Shown here: positions 61,919 to 64,000 of the stretch, in pieces
Numbering within the stretch: position 1 is the first letter of the stretch
Layout: every line of letters begins with the position of its first letter
Assembly (NCBI RefSeq): GCF_037126465.1
Contig: NW_026999297.1
Coordinates: forward strand, 124,001-188,000
Source of the DNA: Ornithodoros turicata
Lineage: Eukaryota > Arthropoda > Arachnida > Ixodida > Argasidae
Direction of reading: 5' to 3'
DNA length: 64,000 nucleotides
Notes under the pieces: model-generated
What the model was told of the DNA's origin: nothing
The model's database searches: none
Seen by the model: the letters and a program-made list of their open reading frames with translations, nothing else
Made by a program: the position numbers and the translations under genes

Positions 61919-63924
61919 CCATTCGTGTGCCTGGCTCATGTCAGCATGACATTCAGGCTTCCTGAGCTACAGAGGAAGTGCAAATTTGTTCAAAATTTGT
62001 AAGCTGTTTTCCGAAGGGACAGCTGGCCAATTAGATTGTAAAGTGCTGCGAAACATTAGTGTATCGGTCCCATACACACGTTTAATGACCTTCCCATGTT
62101 ACAAATGGATTTGTCATCTAAATTAGAAAGTAAGTAGAGCCCAAGAAACTGTGATACAGTAAGAAAGGGCATAGGAAAGGGAAAACCTGTGTGCATCCCA
62201 CGGAGTAGCATTTTACACGCGGCCGCGTTCAATCCAAATCCCTCTTCAAAAGTGTGATTGAATCCAAATCCAAATCCTAGCCATTAGTTGGCCGCCAATC
62301 AAATGATTTCGATCAAATCCACAACAGTGACCACGGAGTTACCCCTTACACATTCTCCACACACTCTCAGAACAGTGTTATACAAAGGGCATGACCGGAT
62401 ACACAAAGACATGTTTTGATGTGCTGTGACAAAGACATAACAGAAGACACTCGTGGTGTGAGCATATCACCTTCTATTATGTCTCATGAAACAAATGGTG
62501 ATAGTGAAGGGACCAGTGACTCCAGTTCACCTCCAAGCAGTTTTGCGAAATGTGCCCTTTCAATCATTAAAATAGTACTGAACGTCACAACAGAGTCTCT
62601 CAAAGAGTCTCTCTCATCAACCACCTTTCCATTTTCAGTAAACTGCTTTGTTTTGCAAACAGAAAAAAAAAAAGAGACAGATCCATGCATAGTTTAATGA
62701 ACTGTAACTTTTCATTATCTATGTTTTTCCAGATGTTTTCATGTGTCACTAGTGGAACTAAATTTATTTCATTACCATGTCATAAGCTTTTCCGGGACAC
62801 AGTTTGATGTACATTGTTTCAGGTATGTTCCTCGTAATATGCTAAGCCAATCCCAGAAGCACAACAGTTCTTGCATTCCACAGGAATATCTCAAATCAAG
62901 TCAGTCAAATTAAATTAAAGAATGACACTGCACGCTACATCCTTCTTTCCATGCTATACTTTTAGCATGTAGGTCTCATGACACCTGCCATGAAGAAAGT
63001 GTGGCTGTACAGGTTGCAAGGAACATGGAAAGGGACGTGAATGGTTTTTTGAATGTTCGGAAGTTACCTGATGCTTGATCCAAAAGTGAGCACTTTTTCA
63101 GTTCATTTGGCAATTTGCGTCTTGGAATATACGTTGCCATATATTGCTCAGTAGGCTTGTTGCTTGTCACAAAATCTCCCAGTGTCACGGAGCTAAGAAG
63201 GATGATACAACACACAACGTCTCCTTTTTAGCTCCACGACACTGGGGATTTTAACCATTTTAAGATATGTACTACCGAACTGCCCAGTTTTTAACCCTTT
63301 TATGTGCAGCTTAGATATGCTGCTTGAACCATGCAACATGCCTGGCAGTGAGGGCTCAACAACAACTTTATGAATGATGGTGATTGGGGACTTTCATCAC
63401 CACCCATTGCAATACTCTACCCCATCGCTTCGGGTAATGTGCAGGGGAATAATGACTACCAAAGTCTCAAGATGTACAAACACACTGGTGGGAGCTGGAA
63501 AATTCTCTTGGTCCATGTCCTAATGGACATGGACCAAGACCAGTTTACATTTGTCAAGCATGGGAGAACTAACACATATGAAATGTAGTTTGCACAAATT
63601 AAAATAATCATATGGAATCAAATGTCACCCCCCTTTACTTTTCATTTTTTCTTCTTCACTCACAGTTGTACATTCCAGAAATAGGTACAGTATCATTACA
63701 AGCTGCATGAAAATAAAAAGAATGTTTTTCCTTGGCCTGTGGGGGTAGGTTCGAGATAAGTCCACGGATGGTGTAAACGTCAAACCCTACACCATCAAAA
63801 TGTGTGTCTTCTCCGGTCCGCAGGGGATCGGAACCCCACCGTGGACCATTCACCTCCGACCCACAAACTGTGTTGACAGGGGACTTGACTGTATTATCGA
63901 TGAAAGATGGGAAAATTTGAGGCT
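61919..63924. other. No gene; aatccaaatcc repeat and a hairpin
   Basis: 62225-62330 has degenerate aatccaaatcc repeats. 63507-63520 and 63525-63538 are a perfect 14-bp inverted repeat (cttggtccatgtcc) with loop taat. The frame 62416-62697 shows no domain. Nothing coding is supported. Confidence 0.45.
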
Positions 63925-64000
63925 TTGTACGTATTTGTCCTTTCTATGTTGTTCCAGCCTCAGAACACCAGTTCTCTCATGTTGACTGTATTGTTCTCCT
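63925..64000 (+). mobile_element. Permuted SINE tail, cut by window end
   Basis: ttgaggctttgtacgtattt then gttgttccagcctcagaac matches the tail of the 13-kb SINE and continues into the start of the middle segment (tctctcatgtt). The rest lies beyond the window. Confidence 0.7.

Overview
This window reads as eukaryotic, intron-rich, transposon-dense DNA from a chelicerate arthropod, most likely a tick. That placement is inference from the repeat content: tRNA-derived SINEs, RNase H-bearing and CR1-type LINEs, a Penelope-like element, mariner, several hAT-type elements and THAP/P-type transposase relatives. No species call is possible from sequence reading alone. Host coding sequence is sparse. 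I see two spliced genes: a + strand gene for an unassigned coiled-coil, glycosylated protein (exons between 12131 and 24493), and a - strand gene derived from a P-element/THAP9-type transposase (exons between 54317 and 44411). Nearly everything else is transposable elements, their wreckage, simple or tandem repeats, or featureless sequence.

Layout. 1-6.4 kb: GGTAAC/GGAAAC minisatellite, a 51-bp tandem repeat, a Penelope-type 3' end and a 5'-truncated RNase H LINE. 6.4-25 kb: the coiled-coil gene, whose large introns hold a permuted tandem tRNA-SINE, a THAP-bearing transposon remnant, a CR1 3' end, a hAT MITE, a GAGGT minisatellite and ATCGAT clusters. 25-26.3 kb: a dead mariner. 26.3-29.6 kb: three consecutive large palindromes. 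The second and third are built from hammerhead-ribozyme units. 29.6-32.9 kb: a 2.1-kb element with long terminal inverted repeats, and repeat copies. 32.9-44.4 kb: repeats only, no supported gene. 44.4-54.3 kb: the P-element-derived gene. One of its introns contains a 5.7-kb hAT-like element, itself invaded by an internally deleted Penelope element and by SINEs. 54.3-64 kb: a MITE, a solo LTR with a short LTR retrotransposon nested inside it (both with exact 4-bp target duplications), a hAT remnant and further SINEs.

The most striking locus is 27232-29537. It holds nine near-identical minimal type I hammerhead ribozymes in a 236-bp tandem repeat, three on the - strand followed by six on the + strand. 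Immediately beside it is a separate 221-bp palindrome carrying two further hammerhead-like folds of a different family, head to head. The arrangement resembles animal retrozymes, but in a mirrored form. The second most interesting locus is the P-element-derived gene. It has gained four tandem phase-1 exons of 84-90 bp between its THAP and transposase parts, and the first catalytic aspartate position reads as glycine.
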